Below, piece by piece: positions 48,021 to 58,718 of a stretch of 64,000 nt of DNA (positions are counted from its first letter, which is position 1; every line of letters begins with the position of its first letter). The notes under the pieces are model-generated. The model ran no database searches. It had not been told where the DNA came from and was given only the letters and a program-made list of their open reading frames with translations. Source of the DNA: Taudactylus pleione (Eukaryota > Chordata > Amphibia > Anura > Myobatrachidae). The stretch is taken from positions 8,996,501-9,060,500 of the forward strand of contig JAUIMM010000126.1 of NCBI GenBank assembly GCA_031769625.1, given 5' to 3'. The position numbers and the translations under genes were made by a program.

Positions 48021-48203
48021 CAGGGGTTCCCAACCACGGTCCTCGAGGCACACTAACAGTCCAGGTTTTATGGATAGCCATACTTGAGCACAAGTGACTT
48101 AATTAGTACCTCAGTTATTTTGATTTAACCATCTGTGCTCAATCATGGATATCACTAAGACCAGGACTTAGTGTGCCTTGAGGACCGAGGTTGGGAATCC
48201 CTG
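48021..48203. mobile_element. hAT MITE, 183 bp, exact 8-bp duplication
   Basis: CAGGGGTTCCCAACC and GGTTGGGAATCCCTG are inverted ends; CCCTAGAT flanks both sides (48013-48020 and 48204-48211). It sits inside the Penelope-like pseudogene. Confidence 0.95.
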
Positions 48204-50112
48204 CCCTAGATGTACAGTCATTAATGCACAGAAAAATCCAAAACCTTATAAAAATTACTTATCCCATACCCTCAAGGATCTCAATGGATATAAAGATATT
48301 GTCATCCGCCTGGCGTATAAAGAGGAGGTTGTGGTACAGGATGTTATTCAATATCATGAAGAAATTAAGTCTGAGTTATGTGATGAAAAGGTCTACTGTA
48401 AATTGGATAGTGATCCCACAGTTCTATTTAAAGGGGATTTAGATAATTTGCTGTATATTTCTTTGCAAAAAGCAATAATTGATTCTGATACCTGTGATTT
48501 CTTGAAATGCGATTTTCCCTGAGTTTCCCTGCTTTATAGCCTGCTGAATATCCATAAAATGCTCAATTATCCCCCAAGATGGCCCATTGTTTAGGCCTGG
48601 GACTCACTATTTAGTAATGTGTCCGAATACTTGGATTATTATCTACAACTTTGTGTACAGGTTGAAGAGCTTTACCTTAAAGATACCGCAGATTTACTAA
48701 ACCAACTAGAAACTTGGGAAATTTACCAGATAATACTTGGATGTGCACGCTTGATATTACTAAACCTATACACAAATATTCCCCATCACGAGGGGATTCT
48801 GGCAAAGTAATCCCTTGTATATGGATCCAGATACAAGTTTTTTTTTATCACTTTTGGAGATGGTTCTCCCGAAAAACTATTTTTATTACAATGGCGAGTG
48901 TTATCTCCAATGTAACGAATGTGCTATGGGGTCACATGTGGCCCCCACATATGCAAACACCTACATGTTCTATACTGAACAGGATTTATTTTTTACCAAG
49001 ATATTAGGGATAAGATTATATTTTCAAAAGGTATTTAGACAACGTGATTTTATTCTGGAGAGGTGGATTTGGAGAGTTTAATGATCTCCTGGAAGATATT
49101 AACAAACGTAATTGTCCAATAAAATACACCTAGAATATGAGCCTGGAATCCAACACATATTTGAAAGTGACAAAAAAGTACAAGAGGATAAATTAAATTG
49201 GGTACAGTATTATAATACTGCGTCCAGAACTATATAAACGATGACAAAATCATTATGGCCAATTTTACAAACCGACAAAGATCTGAAAAGTCTGAGGAGA
49301 ACCGCTATGTTACAAAAGAGAGAGGAATATACGGGACTGGACTGTGCACTCTGACATCACGGAACACCTGGCTACCAATATAAAAGTTCAAAAAAAGATG
49401 GGTGGCTGTTATAAGTGCACGGGATGTACAACGTGCCGTCATATGATAGATAAAGTGATCTTTAATCCACATAATGAATACCAATATCAAATTCGTTATG
49501 CACTTATGTGCAGCAGTACATCTGTGGATTATCTGGTAAAATGTCCCTGTGGGCTTTGCTTTGTGGGGAAAACCATACTTCCCTTCAAGGAATGTATTGT
49601 ATGGCCATGCATAGGTCGGTCATAAGGGCCGCATTAAACGGTAAAATGTCTGAGCGGGCTGTAGCCAGACACTTTGCTAAGTACAGACATAGTCTATCAA
49701 GCTTTAGACACATTATTATAGATCATGTCCCAGAGGATAAAAGAGGGGGCACAGAAATAGACAGAGAAAATTACTTAAATTGGAATCCAAGTGGTTTTAT
49801 GCTTTAGATACGTTGAAACCGCGTGGTCTTAATGACCATTTAAATTGGAATGTTTTTCTGTAGTTTTCTTTGTATGTTCCTTCAATCATCTGTGTATTGT
49901 GTGGTAAATTAGAATATAGCTGCTGGTTACTCAGTCATATAAGATTGCTTTATTTGCATTAGTATATAATGTATTCAGTACCAACTGCTTCAGATATACT
50001 GCTGTGAAGGATTGATTTTTTTTAACATGCACTGCCGAGGGTGCCGACCAGCATTGAGTATTCACGGGGTGTCTACAAATTGGGAAGATTTAATTATTGT
50101 ACTATGTATACA

Positions 50113-50150
50113 CTGCCTGAAGACAGGGAATAAACCTCGAAATGTTATTT
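50113..50150 (+). ncRNA. Degraded hammerhead-like motif of Penelope-like element 1
   Basis: The core reads CTGAAGA, a short imperfect stem with AAUAAA loop, then CGAAATGTT. That order matches the CUGANGA...GAAA core of the minimal hammerhead ribozymes known from Penelope-like elements. The base pair closing stem II is mismatched, so it is probably inactive. Confidence 0.45.
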
Positions 50151-50275
50151 TACACGATCTGTTGTTCCAATGTGTCAGAATCGGCCAGATCGGGTAAAAT
50201 ATCGCTATGTGTGTGGTCAGCTTAAGTGTCCTTATTTTCAGCTGATGGAAAGTCCAATGAGAGCCGCTGCATTGC

Positions 50276-50323
50276 TATATATATATATATATATATACTG
50301 TATGTGTATATATATATATATAC
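50276..50323. repeat. TA microsatellite between two Penelope-like tails
   Basis: Two (TA)n runs separated by CTGTATGTG, lying exactly between the converging 3' tails of the two elements. Confidence 0.9.
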
Positions 50324-50324
50324 C

Positions 50325-51130
50325 GTATCCAAAGAAGAACTGGCACTCATCGAGATATTATGCAATAACAGCGTGTATTGGTCGACGTTTCAAGCCCAAG
50401 CCCCGGATCAGGACCGCATCATCACACAGGACAACATATATACAGGACAACACATAAAAACTTACCCCTCCTAAATACCATAAGTGCAGCATGTGGTCTA
50501 TCCTCCTCACCGCACGGCCGCTCACCGCCCGTCGCACAGACATCCGCGTCACTTCCAGGTGCCACAGGACGCGTCTCCATGGTAACGCGTAAGCATGCGT
50601 TCCATGATACACAGCCTCTGCGCTCCACAGGTGACCTCCGGATGTGCTGTGATGGCTGAGGGGCATGCACAGAGAACAAGTGAACCACAGTGCACAACAA
50701 TAGTTAAAACCATGGTGAAGCCTTCAATATACAAAGTACATATCGCAAACAACCCAATAATAATGTACAATACATAAATGACAAAAAACGCAATATTAAG
50801 CTACTAGACTCATGAATAGAATTTAGACTGAACTATTCCAATTAATTTTTTCGTTCAGACCAAAAGGAGAAATAGTATTTCATCGCATTATCCATCTGGA
50901 TTCTTTAATCAATAATAATTTAGCACGATCACCACGTCTCAAAGACAACGGAACGTGATCGATCATAAAATAACATAAGTATGCAAAACTATGACCAGCT
51001 GCCATAAAATGCTTGGCGACCGGTTGATCTATGGGTCTCCCACTTAGTGCCAGTCTAATCGCTGAACGGTGGGCCGCCATTCTTTTGGAAAACTTCTGAA
51101 TGGTTTGGCCCACATAGTGTAAATATACAC
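50325..51130 (-). pseudogene. Penelope-like element 2, GIY-YIG end and 3' tail
   Basis: On the minus strand, 51130 to 50880 reads LHYVGQTIQKFSKRMAAH, PVAKHFMAAGHSF and MIDHVPLSLRRGDRAKLLL. It continues ESRWIMR, one in-frame TGA, then NTISPFGLNEKINWNSSV and a stop near 50828. This is the C-terminal GIY-YIG nuclease of a Penelope-like element, better kept than element 1. The reverse-transcriptase part is absent: coding sequence ends at an AC repeat and the MITE at 51164. The GC-rich 3' region runs to about 50325. It faces element 1 tail to tail. Confidence 0.85.
50381..50412 (-). ncRNA. Degraded hammerhead-like motif of Penelope-like element 2
   Basis: The minus strand reads CCTGATCC, a short stem, then TTGAAACGTCGACC. 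GAAACGUC fits the very short stem III of Penelope-type hammerheads, but CTGATGA has become CTGATCC, which should prevent cleavage. Confidence 0.45.
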
Positions 51131-51163
51131 ACACATACACACACACACACACACACAGTATAT

Positions 51164-51755
51164 CATACTTGCCTACTTTTGAAAAATTATTCCAGGGAGA
51201 TTGTGAAAGCAACATCTATGAGCGCGGTGGTACAGTGGATGGGTTCGGTATGAAATCCCGGCGGCTCAATAGCCGCTGGGATGAAATTACAACGCCGGAA
51301 GCCCAACAGAGGAGAATCCCGACGGAGCATGTAAGTACCCTAACCTTACCCTTCTCCCCTCCCCCGAACCCTTCCTTAGGGGTGCCTAACCCTAAAACTC
51401 CTGGGATGGTGCCTAACTCTAAGTCCTCCCCCATGGGTGCCTATACCAAACCTCCCCCCATTGGCGCCAAACCTTAACCCTCCCCCTTCCCCTAGCCTAA
51501 CCCTTCCTGGGAGGTGCGTAACCCTAAATCCCCACGGTGATGCCTAATCCTAACCTCCCCCCCACAGCTAAGTGCTAAGGAAATGATTCTTATTATCCTA
51601 TTTGAATGTATATATCTCTGTTTTTTCTTTTATATAACAGTTTCATAAAAGGGGTAAGATGCAATCAGGGAGATTGCTGGACTCTTCAGGGAATCAGGGA
51701 GATTGCTCCTATTTCAGGGAGTCTCCCTGACAATCAGGGAGGGTTGGCAAGTATG
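51164..51755. mobile_element. CATACTTGCC-type MITE, copy 3, with CCTAACCC-rich insert
   Basis: Starts CATACTTGCCTACTTTTGA and ends GTTGGCAAGTATG. The interior from about 51234 to 51575 differs from the other copies: it begins CGGTATGAAATCCCGGCGG and runs into CTAACCCT-rich sequence (51340-51565), probably a second nested repeat. Confidence 0.82.
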
Positions 51756-52144
51756 ATATACAGCAGGTAAAGTAAGTATTGAACGCTTCAACATTTTTCT
51801 CAGTAAATATATTTGTAATGGGGCTATTGTAATGACATTTTCACCAAATGTCAGCAACAACACATGCAATCCATACATGCAAAGAAATCAAACCATAGAT
51901 GTCCATAAATTAAGTTACGTGTAATAACGTGAAATGACACAGGGAAAACTGAACACATTGAACACATTAAGAAAAGGAGGTGCAAAAAGGCATGGAAAGC
52001 CAAGACACCAGCTGAAATCTATTAGTAATTAGAAAGCAATCCTGTCCCTTGTCAGTGCAAATTAATATAAGCTGGTTCAGTCCCAACTGATGGCCTATAA
52101 AAAAGTGTCTCATTACCAAGGTGTCACAGAAGAAACATCTCAGG

Positions 52145-53655
52145 ATGGGTAAAAGCAAAGAGCTTTCTCAAGACCATCGCAACCTTATTGTTCCAAAACA
52201 TACTGATGGCATTGGTTACAGAAGGATTTCTAAACTTCTGAATGTTCCAGTGAGCACTGTTGGGGCCATAATGCGGAAGTGGAAAGAACATCAGTTCACC
52301 ATAAACCGACAACGACCAGATGCTCCTTGCAAGAGGAGTAAAAATAATTATCAGAAAAGTTGTCCAAGAGACAAGGACCACTTCTGGAGAGCTTCAGAAA
52401 GACCTGGAATTAGCAGGTACAATTGTTTCAGAGAAAACAATAAGTAATGCACTCAACCGCCATGGCCTGTATGCACGCTCACCATGCAAGACTCCATTGC
52501 TGAAGAAAAAGAATGTTGAAGCTCGTTTAAAGTTTGCTGCACAACATTTGGACAAGCCTGTGAAATACTGGGAGAATGCCATAATACACACCATGCCTGG
52601 AGGAGAAAGGGCACTGCACATCACCCCAAAAATACCATACCAACAGTGAAGTTTGGAGATGGGAACATCATGGTGTGGAGCTGTTTTTCAGCATATGGTA
52701 CAGGCATACTTCGTATGCTTAAAGGAAGGATGAATGGAAAAATGTACCGAGACATAAAAATCTACTGCCATCTACCAGGATGCTGAAGATGAAATGAGGG
52801 TGGAAATTTCAGCAAGACAATGATCCCAAACACACAGCCAAGGACACTCAATTGGTTTTAGAGAAAGAAAAAAAAGCTGCTAAGATGTCCCAGTCAATCA
52901 CCTGACTTGAATCCTATTGATAATCTAAGGAAAGAACTAAAGATCAGAGGGCCTGATTCAGACCTGCTCGCGAGCGCTGAGCGCTCACAAGCGGGTCGGT
53001 GGTGCCCTAGTGCGCATGCGCACGATGGAGGGAGCTCCGTCGTGCGCATGTGCGAGACCCAGATAGCGACAGCCAAGCTGTCGCTCCGGGTCTCGCACCA
53101 AAGGGGGCGTGCTGTCGATGTTGAGTGACAGCACGCCCCCTTTGGTGGGCGTGCCGGGGGCGTGGCTGCCAGATGGAGGCATTCCCATGGGAATGCCTAC
53201 CGTCTGGGTCCGGCCCCACTGACATCACTAGTGATGTCAGTGGGAGTAATTTTGGCTCTGATAGAGCCAAAATCACTCCAGGGCTTGCGGTCACCGAGAC
53301 CCTACCGCAGGGTCTCGTCGCAAGCCCGATGGTCGCGATGGTCTTGACCATCGCGACCATCATCATGGCCGCTCGCATAAGCTGTGGGTGGTAACCCACA
53401 GCTATGCGAGCGTCCAGGAGGACGCTCCAAAAAAAAAAAAAACGCCCTGATTCAGAGCGGGCGCTCGTTCAGAGCGTCCGGCTCTGAATCAGGCCCAGAG
53501 TTCATAGAAGAGTCCAACGGAACCTTCAAGATTTGAAGATTGTGTGGAAGAATGGTCCAAAATCACACCTGAGCAATGCATGCGACTAGTTTCTCCATAC
53601 AGGAGGCGTCTTGAAGTTGTCATTACCAACAAAGGCTTTTGTACAAAGTATTAAG
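52145..53655 (+). pseudogene. Tc1 transposase, split by MITE C
   Basis: Starts MGKSKELSQDHRNLIV; the N-terminal helix-turn-helix part reads YRRISKLLNVPVSTVGAI. After a frameshift, VVQETRTTSGELQKDLELAG and LLKKKNVEARLKFA continue. The first catalytic aspartate block is missing, because the sequence jumps from YWENAII to the PKIPYQQ region. The second aspartate block (FQQDNDPKHTAK, from the plus strand near 52812) is kept. The last reads DLNPIDNLRKELKI, with aspartate in place of the expected glutamate. MITE C follows directly, and the C-terminus (VHRRVQRNLQDLKIVWKN) resumes at 53500. Clearly inactive. Confidence 0.88.
52949..53496. mobile_element. Palindrome-array MITE, copy C (548 bp), inside Tc1 transposase
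   Basis: Starts GGGCCTGATTCAGACCTG, ends CTCTGAATCAGGCCC, with duplication AGA (52946-52948 and 53497-53499). Removing it and one AGA restores the Tc1 frame. It has the same order of hairpins as copy B but several hairpins have a different sequence. A run of 14 A lies at 53429-53442. Confidence 0.95.
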
Positions 53656-53803
53656 TAAGTTTCAGTAAGCATTTCAATACTTTTTCCCTGTGTTACACAT
53701 TATTACACAAAACATAATTTATGGACATCCATGTGTGGTTTGCATGGGTTGTTGCTGACATTTGGCAGAAATTTCATTACAATAGCCCCATTACAAATAT
53801 ATT

Positions 53804-53940
53804 ACTCCAGGATTTGTAAAGTCAAGAATATGCTACAAAGTTTTTGTTCTGTTTAATGGCAAAGCGTCACCAGGCATCCCATTGAACCAAAACTTAGCAA
53901 GTCCTTTGCAGTATTTTCTTGACTTTACAAATCCTGGAGT
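53804..53940. mobile_element. 137-bp MITE with ACTCCAGGATTTGTAAAGTC ends
   Basis: Inverted ends of about 26 bp (ACTCCAGGATTTGTAAAGTC and GACTTTACAAATCCTGGAGT) enclose about 80 bp. It replaces the right tip of the Tc1 element. Confidence 0.8.
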
Positions 53941-54937
53941 GCCAAGCCCCTCTGCCTGTGATTATTTATGCCATGATGCTTGGTTGTGCACCTGGGTCCA
54001 ATGAACTGGAGTGATGAGTGTCGGATCTGTGTTCATTTCGATATATATATTATAAGGACCTTATATTAAGGCTGAATCTAAAAAAATGGAAATCTCCATA
54101 GAATTCCGGAGGGGGGGGGGCATGGTGTTTAAGGGGCTACACCTCAAAAGCTATTGGAGGTACCGGGCTGAAATTTGGCACGGGTGGGTAGAACTGTCGC
54201 TTGGTGCTGCATGGCAAATTTCAGGGCAAAAAAATGAGGATTTGGGAGTAATCTAAAGTTCCAACAGTCAGTTTTTTCTGACACTCTCAGTTAGGACCAC
54301 TTTTCTGCTGCTTTCTATGGGAGATTTTTGGGAAGGCATAACTCAGGATAGGGGGCGAATTTAGACTTGGGGTTTCTTTTATTAGGTAGCTATTGTTCCA
54401 GGGTATGGACTTTCGGGGTTCAGGTAATTGAGAGAGTTACAGTTTTTATACTATTACCTCACAACTCCGCCATTATAGAGATAGGAAGATTCAAGTCCTT
54501 GCGCAGCCTCAGTAGGAGCCTCCAGCAGGTGTACTCACTGTGACTTCACTTGGGTGCACCAAGATGGCAGGCCAGTGCGGGCAGTAGTCTCAGGGGAAGA
54601 AAGTGGTCGTTAGCTGCGGCCGGGACCTGGGAGAGGGTAGCGGGCGTTAGCTATGGCCGGGACCCAGGGACGGTAGCGGGCGTTAGCGGCGGCGGTGTGG
54701 GCGGCAGCGTCAGTGCGGATGGCAGTGGTGCAGGTGGCAGCATACAGATGCAGGCTTCGATCTGAAAGATCCCCGATACCTGCATCTGTGTATAAATAAA
54801 CAAACACATAAGCACGGACGGGATCAGTGAGACAAGTCTGTGCTTCTGTGTTTAAAAAAAACAAAAAACAAACACCTGTGTAAAAAAAAAAAGAAAGAAA
54901 GAATATGGCATGGCCCCAACCAAAAAACAAAAACAAC
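53941..54937. other. No gene recognised
   Basis: 54590-54740 is GC-rich with repeated GTAGCGGGCGTTAGC words. No frame shows family motifs. Confidence 0.45.
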
Positions 54938-55185
54938 AACCAGCACCGGGCTTTGGAAAGCCAGTACTGGTTGTGCTAAATACAGGGGAAACGACGTAGT
55001 GGTCCCCCGTATGAAGCACAACCAGCACCAGGCTTTACAGAACCAGTTCTGGTTGCCAAAATATGGGGGGACAAATGATTTAGGGGTCCCCCATATTCAG
55101 CACAACCAGCACTGGGCTCTGAGCCCAGGGGGAAAAAATGCATAGGGTCCCTCTGTATTTACCAGAATCAGCACCAGACCCTTTC
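54938..55185. repeat. Imperfect tandem repeat, about 81-bp unit, three copies
   Basis: Units begin CAACCAGCACCGGGCTTTG, CAACCAGCACCAGGCTTTAC and CAACCAGCACTGGGCTC, and contain GGTCCCCCRTAT. Likely part of a larger interspersed repeat. Confidence 0.75.
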
Positions 55186-55821
55186 TAGCAGGGGGGGTAG
55201 GTGATGCCACAGCAAGGGGAGCCCTTTCAGCAGGCCCCCCAGCCTAAGCATGACCCCTGACTGCTAGTCAGCCCAGGCCAGGGATCCCTGGGGAGCTGGG
55301 GACCCCCCCAAAACTATGGCAATTGTGGCGTAGCTCATTCCTAGTAATGTTAGTGTATTATGATTGAGCCAACAATGATACGAATATCCGTTTCTCACAC
55401 AATGAATATCATTAATAAATCAATTGGGCATTTCATATATTATATACTTTTTCAAATTGCTTAAAAAAATTAGAAGGTGCAGCAAATTAGATATAATCAT
55501 CATATTCATTGTACAACAGAGATTTGTATCATTGTTGGCTCAATTATGCCTTTTCAGTTGTGAGTGTACCGACTCTGCATCGCCTGTACTTATGTACGCT
55601 CAGTCCTGGAGCATGCTAAGTGCAAAATCACTCAACATATGCTCCACAAACAAGCATATGTTCTACTCAACATCAGCCCCTTTACTCCATTCTGTTTAAT
55701 CAATAATTAATATATTACATAAAACTTGACAGACAAATAAACCGTGTACAGTAGTACCTGCACTGGTCACCAGCCCTTCATCTGATCTTATAGCATAGAC
55801 TACAATACTTTACCCCCAGTC
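55186..55821. other. No feature recognised
   Basis: GATACGAATATCCG and ATTCATTGT words with TTGGCTCAAT at 55361-55550 hint at a weak inverted repeat; nothing firm. Confidence 0.4.
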
Positions 55822-56193
55822 CGGGGGCATATCTGTAATGGGTGCAGGGTGTGCTGTGCACACGGGCCATCCTGCACCCATATTATCTATAACTTACCTC
55901 TCCGAGGTCCCGCATCGGGTATCTTAGCGCTGCTCAAAACGCCGGAGAATGGGCACAGTGGCCATTTCTTTGGTGTTTCGCGTATGCGCTGCGAGGAAAT
56001 CGCCTGGAAATGGCGGGCGCGCCATTTCCCCAGCATCCTGAGCATGCACAGTAGACTCTGGGCATACTCTAGTGCCCAGAGTCTACTGATTCTGCGGTGG
56101 CCGACCATTCGCGTCAGACGGCTGCCGTGGTGAGAGGAGGGGACCAGTGATGGGGGATGCACACGGGCACCCTCCTCTCTAAAGACGCCCCTG
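55822..56193. mobile_element. GGGGCATATCT-type non-autonomous element
   Basis: Starts near CCGGGGGCATATCTGTAATG and ends AAAGACGCCCCTG; TGCACACGGG words occur near both ends in inverted setting. Related to 12437-12835. An inner palindrome CAGTAGACTCTGGGC / GCCCAGAGTCTACTG lies at about 56050-56088. Confidence 0.6.
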
Positions 56194-56329
56194 CCCCATC
56201 CTTAAGCAAAACCTTTTTCTATTTGACTATTTCTGGGTCAAGTACAAGGATTATTAGCTTTGTAATTCATTTATGGTTGGATATTGACTCAAGTACTTTG
56301 CTAAAATATAAAAAGGAAAGTATATCCAT

Positions 56330-56660
56330 CATGAGGGTTGGGTACGGGATGGCGACGCTCGGGATCCTGGCAATCAGAATCCCAACTCCGGTATCCAGAC
56401 AGAGTTAGTATGCCGACAGCTGTCAGTAAATATCCTAACCCTACTTCTAACCCCTAAACCTCCCTCCCCGCACCCTAAACCTAACCCCCTCCCAGTGCCT
56501 AAACCTATCCCCTCCCCCCGTAGCCTAACCCTCCCCCCCAAGTGACCAACCCTAACTCTCCCATAGTGACTAACACTAACACTAACCTTAAACCCCCCTA
56601 AACCCAACACTTACCGTTGGGATGATGGCATTCTGAGTGCCAGCATCCCATACACCGGTA
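56330..56660. repeat. Repeat with CCTAACCC-like core
   Basis: Outer words (GGGATCCTGGCAATCAGAATCCC, then CCAGCATCCCATACACC) enclose CTAACCCT, CCTAAACCT and GTGCCTAAACC units. Same style of core as 17200-17410 (opposite strand) and 51340-51565. Confidence 0.6.
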
Positions 56661-57474
56661 TTTCAGCTACCTCCCCATCAGAATATCACTTTGGATATTG
56701 AATCAAACAAAATCCACTAAATGTGGATGAAATTATTTCTCAGCTATAAGTACATATTGCCATGGATTTTGTATGACTCTAAATAGTCAATTCTTTTTTT
56801 TTTTTTTACATTCCAATAAGTTCTCTACTAGAGACTCACAGGCCCATAGTTATCATATTCTTATACAGTGCCTATATTATATCTGCCAGCAGCGATACAG
56901 TAGGTTAAAAAAATGTTTATGTAGCTGTGAGCACTACTCTTAGTTATTTAAAAATAATTTAAGTAGAAATAGGTTAGACAGTGAGCAAAGCCATTAAAAT
57001 GATGGAAAGTATATTTTGCATGTATTATACCAGGTGAACAAGTATGAACATGGTAGTGTAATGTGGAAAACACAATACAAGCATCATTACATGTGTCAAA
57101 GGAATGAAAGGAACCTTTCTGGTTTGTGTTGATAATTACAGGCATGCTGGGATCTGCGAAACACTGTCACTTACATAGGAAAAAACCTCAAAACAAAAAC
57201 ACAAACCTGCAGGCTTGAAGTCAGTCCTTTAATTTGGTTTTCGACAGTTAATGCAACAATGAGTGCTGGTAGTGTGAGTTGTAAAGGTTTCAAAGCTGCC
57301 TCAAAAATGTGCTGACCTCACAAGCGTGGCACAATCCTGTAAAAAGTAAGCTTTCAATGTTTTATTCCTAGAGCATGCTCAGTGTGTTATCTCCATTTAG
57401 TTTTCTAAGTTCCTGAGCATGCTCAATTTGTGCATGCCAATCTCAAGCTGCCTTTTATCATCCCTGATTTTAAC
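56661..57474. other. No feature recognised
   Basis: AT-rich sequence with a T run at 56794-56807 and nothing supported. Confidence 0.45.
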
Positions 57475-58044
57475 CATACATGCCTACTTTTGAAAAAGCA
57501 TTTCAGGGAGATTGTGACAGCAACACCTATGAGTGCACATTAAAGTGGGCGTGTATTGCTACATCTGAGAGGCGTGTCATAAAACTGACTTAAGGTGCTC
57601 TCACACTTGGCGATGTGGTCACGATCAGACATCGTGTCCGATTTCCCCTTGAACTCTCCCCTGCAGCTCCCCGGCAGTCGTGGGCACGATTTGGTGTTAA
57701 AAACTGTCCAATGTGACAAACGATCTAAAGTGCCTCCTAACTATTCCAGTGCATCGTGACTGAGATTGTCAGATCTGCCCTACAGCACGGCAGATCTGAA
57801 GATGCGATGTACGACCAGTGGGTACGTGCATCGGCATCGTGAGTAGGCACTCACGATTAGGACATATTTTACACGATTTGTCGTCACGATGCGTAGAAAT
57901 CGGGCAAATCGTGTAAAATATCATTAAGTGTGTGGCACCTTTACATCCAAATGTAAAAAAGCACAAAAGCAGTTAGTAAGATTTACTTGTTGATGAAAAC
58001 ACACTGATACTTCTCAGAAAATACATGTAGCCATAGGGATCATT
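57475..58044. mobile_element. CATACATGCC-type MITE, copy 4, left part only
   Basis: Starts CATACATGCCTACTTTTGA, matching 41942-42160 base by base in order, with a smaller MITE inserted at 57593-57945. It is then cut by the Harbinger element at 58045. Its right part should resume beyond the window. Confidence 0.82.
57593..57945. mobile_element. MITE with AAGGTGC..GCACCTT ends
   Basis: Left TTAAGGTGCTCTCACACTT and right AAGTGTGTGGCACCTTTA are inverted. TTAA at the left and TTTA at the right suggest a TTAA target. Inner words ACGATTTGTCGTCACGATG and ATCGTGTCCGAT resemble other ACGAT-rich frog MITEs. Confidence 0.7.
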
Positions 58045-58077
58045 GGCCCTGATTCAGACCCACTCGCAAGTGGGCGT
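58045..58077. repeat. Left terminus of the Harbinger element
   Basis: GGCCCTGATTCAGACCC, then CACTCGCAAGTGGGCG. Before it stands ATT, the likely 3-bp target. The neighbouring GTACGTACGTTCGGCGTAC is rich in small palindromes and may hold binding sites. Confidence 0.7.
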
Positions 58078-58718
58078 ACGTACGTTCGGCGTACTTAAAA
58101 AAATATTTAAATTCAAGCACTCGCTCGTATTTTCGTACGCAGCTAAAAATCCGCCCCAAACTCAGGCGACCCCTCCTCTAACTAACGAGCGTGCCAAATA
58201 GCGAGCGTACATCACCGAAATGGCTTGAAGGGAACGCACGCACAAGTACAAACCGGAAGTGGGACTGTCAGATTCCGATTACCTGCTCGTTTTTTCTGCC
58301 TACCTCCCTCAATCGTATCATGTCAATCAATGTATCAATTAGCTTAATTGTTGTTTTTTTTTCAACACAATGCAATAAACTTTAATCTTGTCCGTGTTTG
58401 TATTTGCTCGCAGAATACGTACGGCTGAAACCTTCGCTTTTATTCTTCAAAAGACATGTTAGCCCCAATTAAACAATTGTTCTATTTGTTTGTCTCCCCA
58501 CAATTTTTCTGTGGTTCATTTCTTTATTTAAATTTGCTTACGCATGTCACTGCATCAAGCCTATCATAACTCTCAAGAGATTTGTGGCCCTGTTGAACAC
58601 ATGACTCATACACTAACCAATAGAATTTGTCCTGTTAATTTCCCAAATACATTAGCCAATCAAATTTTTTTGGGGTGCTTTATTAAAAATATTTTGCCAA
58701 AAAAACACCATTGCCATC

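Larger units (their letters stand above)
47346..50270 (+). pseudogene. Penelope-like element 1 (RT plus GIY-YIG endonuclease), decayed
   Basis: The start is probably at 47346 (MNKNVQSSSEAQTW), followed by a serine-rich and basic stretch. Two MITEs interrupt the N-terminal part (47624-47942 and 48021-48203). RT-type blocks appear as NIHKMLNYPP (about 48550), VSEYLDYYLQL (48620) and NECAMGSHVAPTYANTYM (about 48915-48970). The YxDD region is lost. The GIY-YIG endonuclease part lies at 49344-49865: CPCGLCFVGKT, AVARHFAKYRHS, IIIDHVPEDKRGG, then WNPSGFML and the tail PRGLNDHLNW. Penelope-like elements nick DNA with this endonuclease and copy their RNA in place. Many frameshifts make the copy inactive. 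Confidence 0.85.
51761..53803 (+). mobile_element. Tc1/mariner element 2, interrupted and truncated at right end
   Basis: Starts CAGCAGGTAAAGTAAGTATT after TA. Inner parts of the long terminal repeats (GGGGCTATTGTAATGACAT at the left; its complement at about 53774-53795) pair, but the outer right end is replaced by the MITE at 53804. The palindrome-array MITE copy C is inserted in the transposase. Confidence 0.9.
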
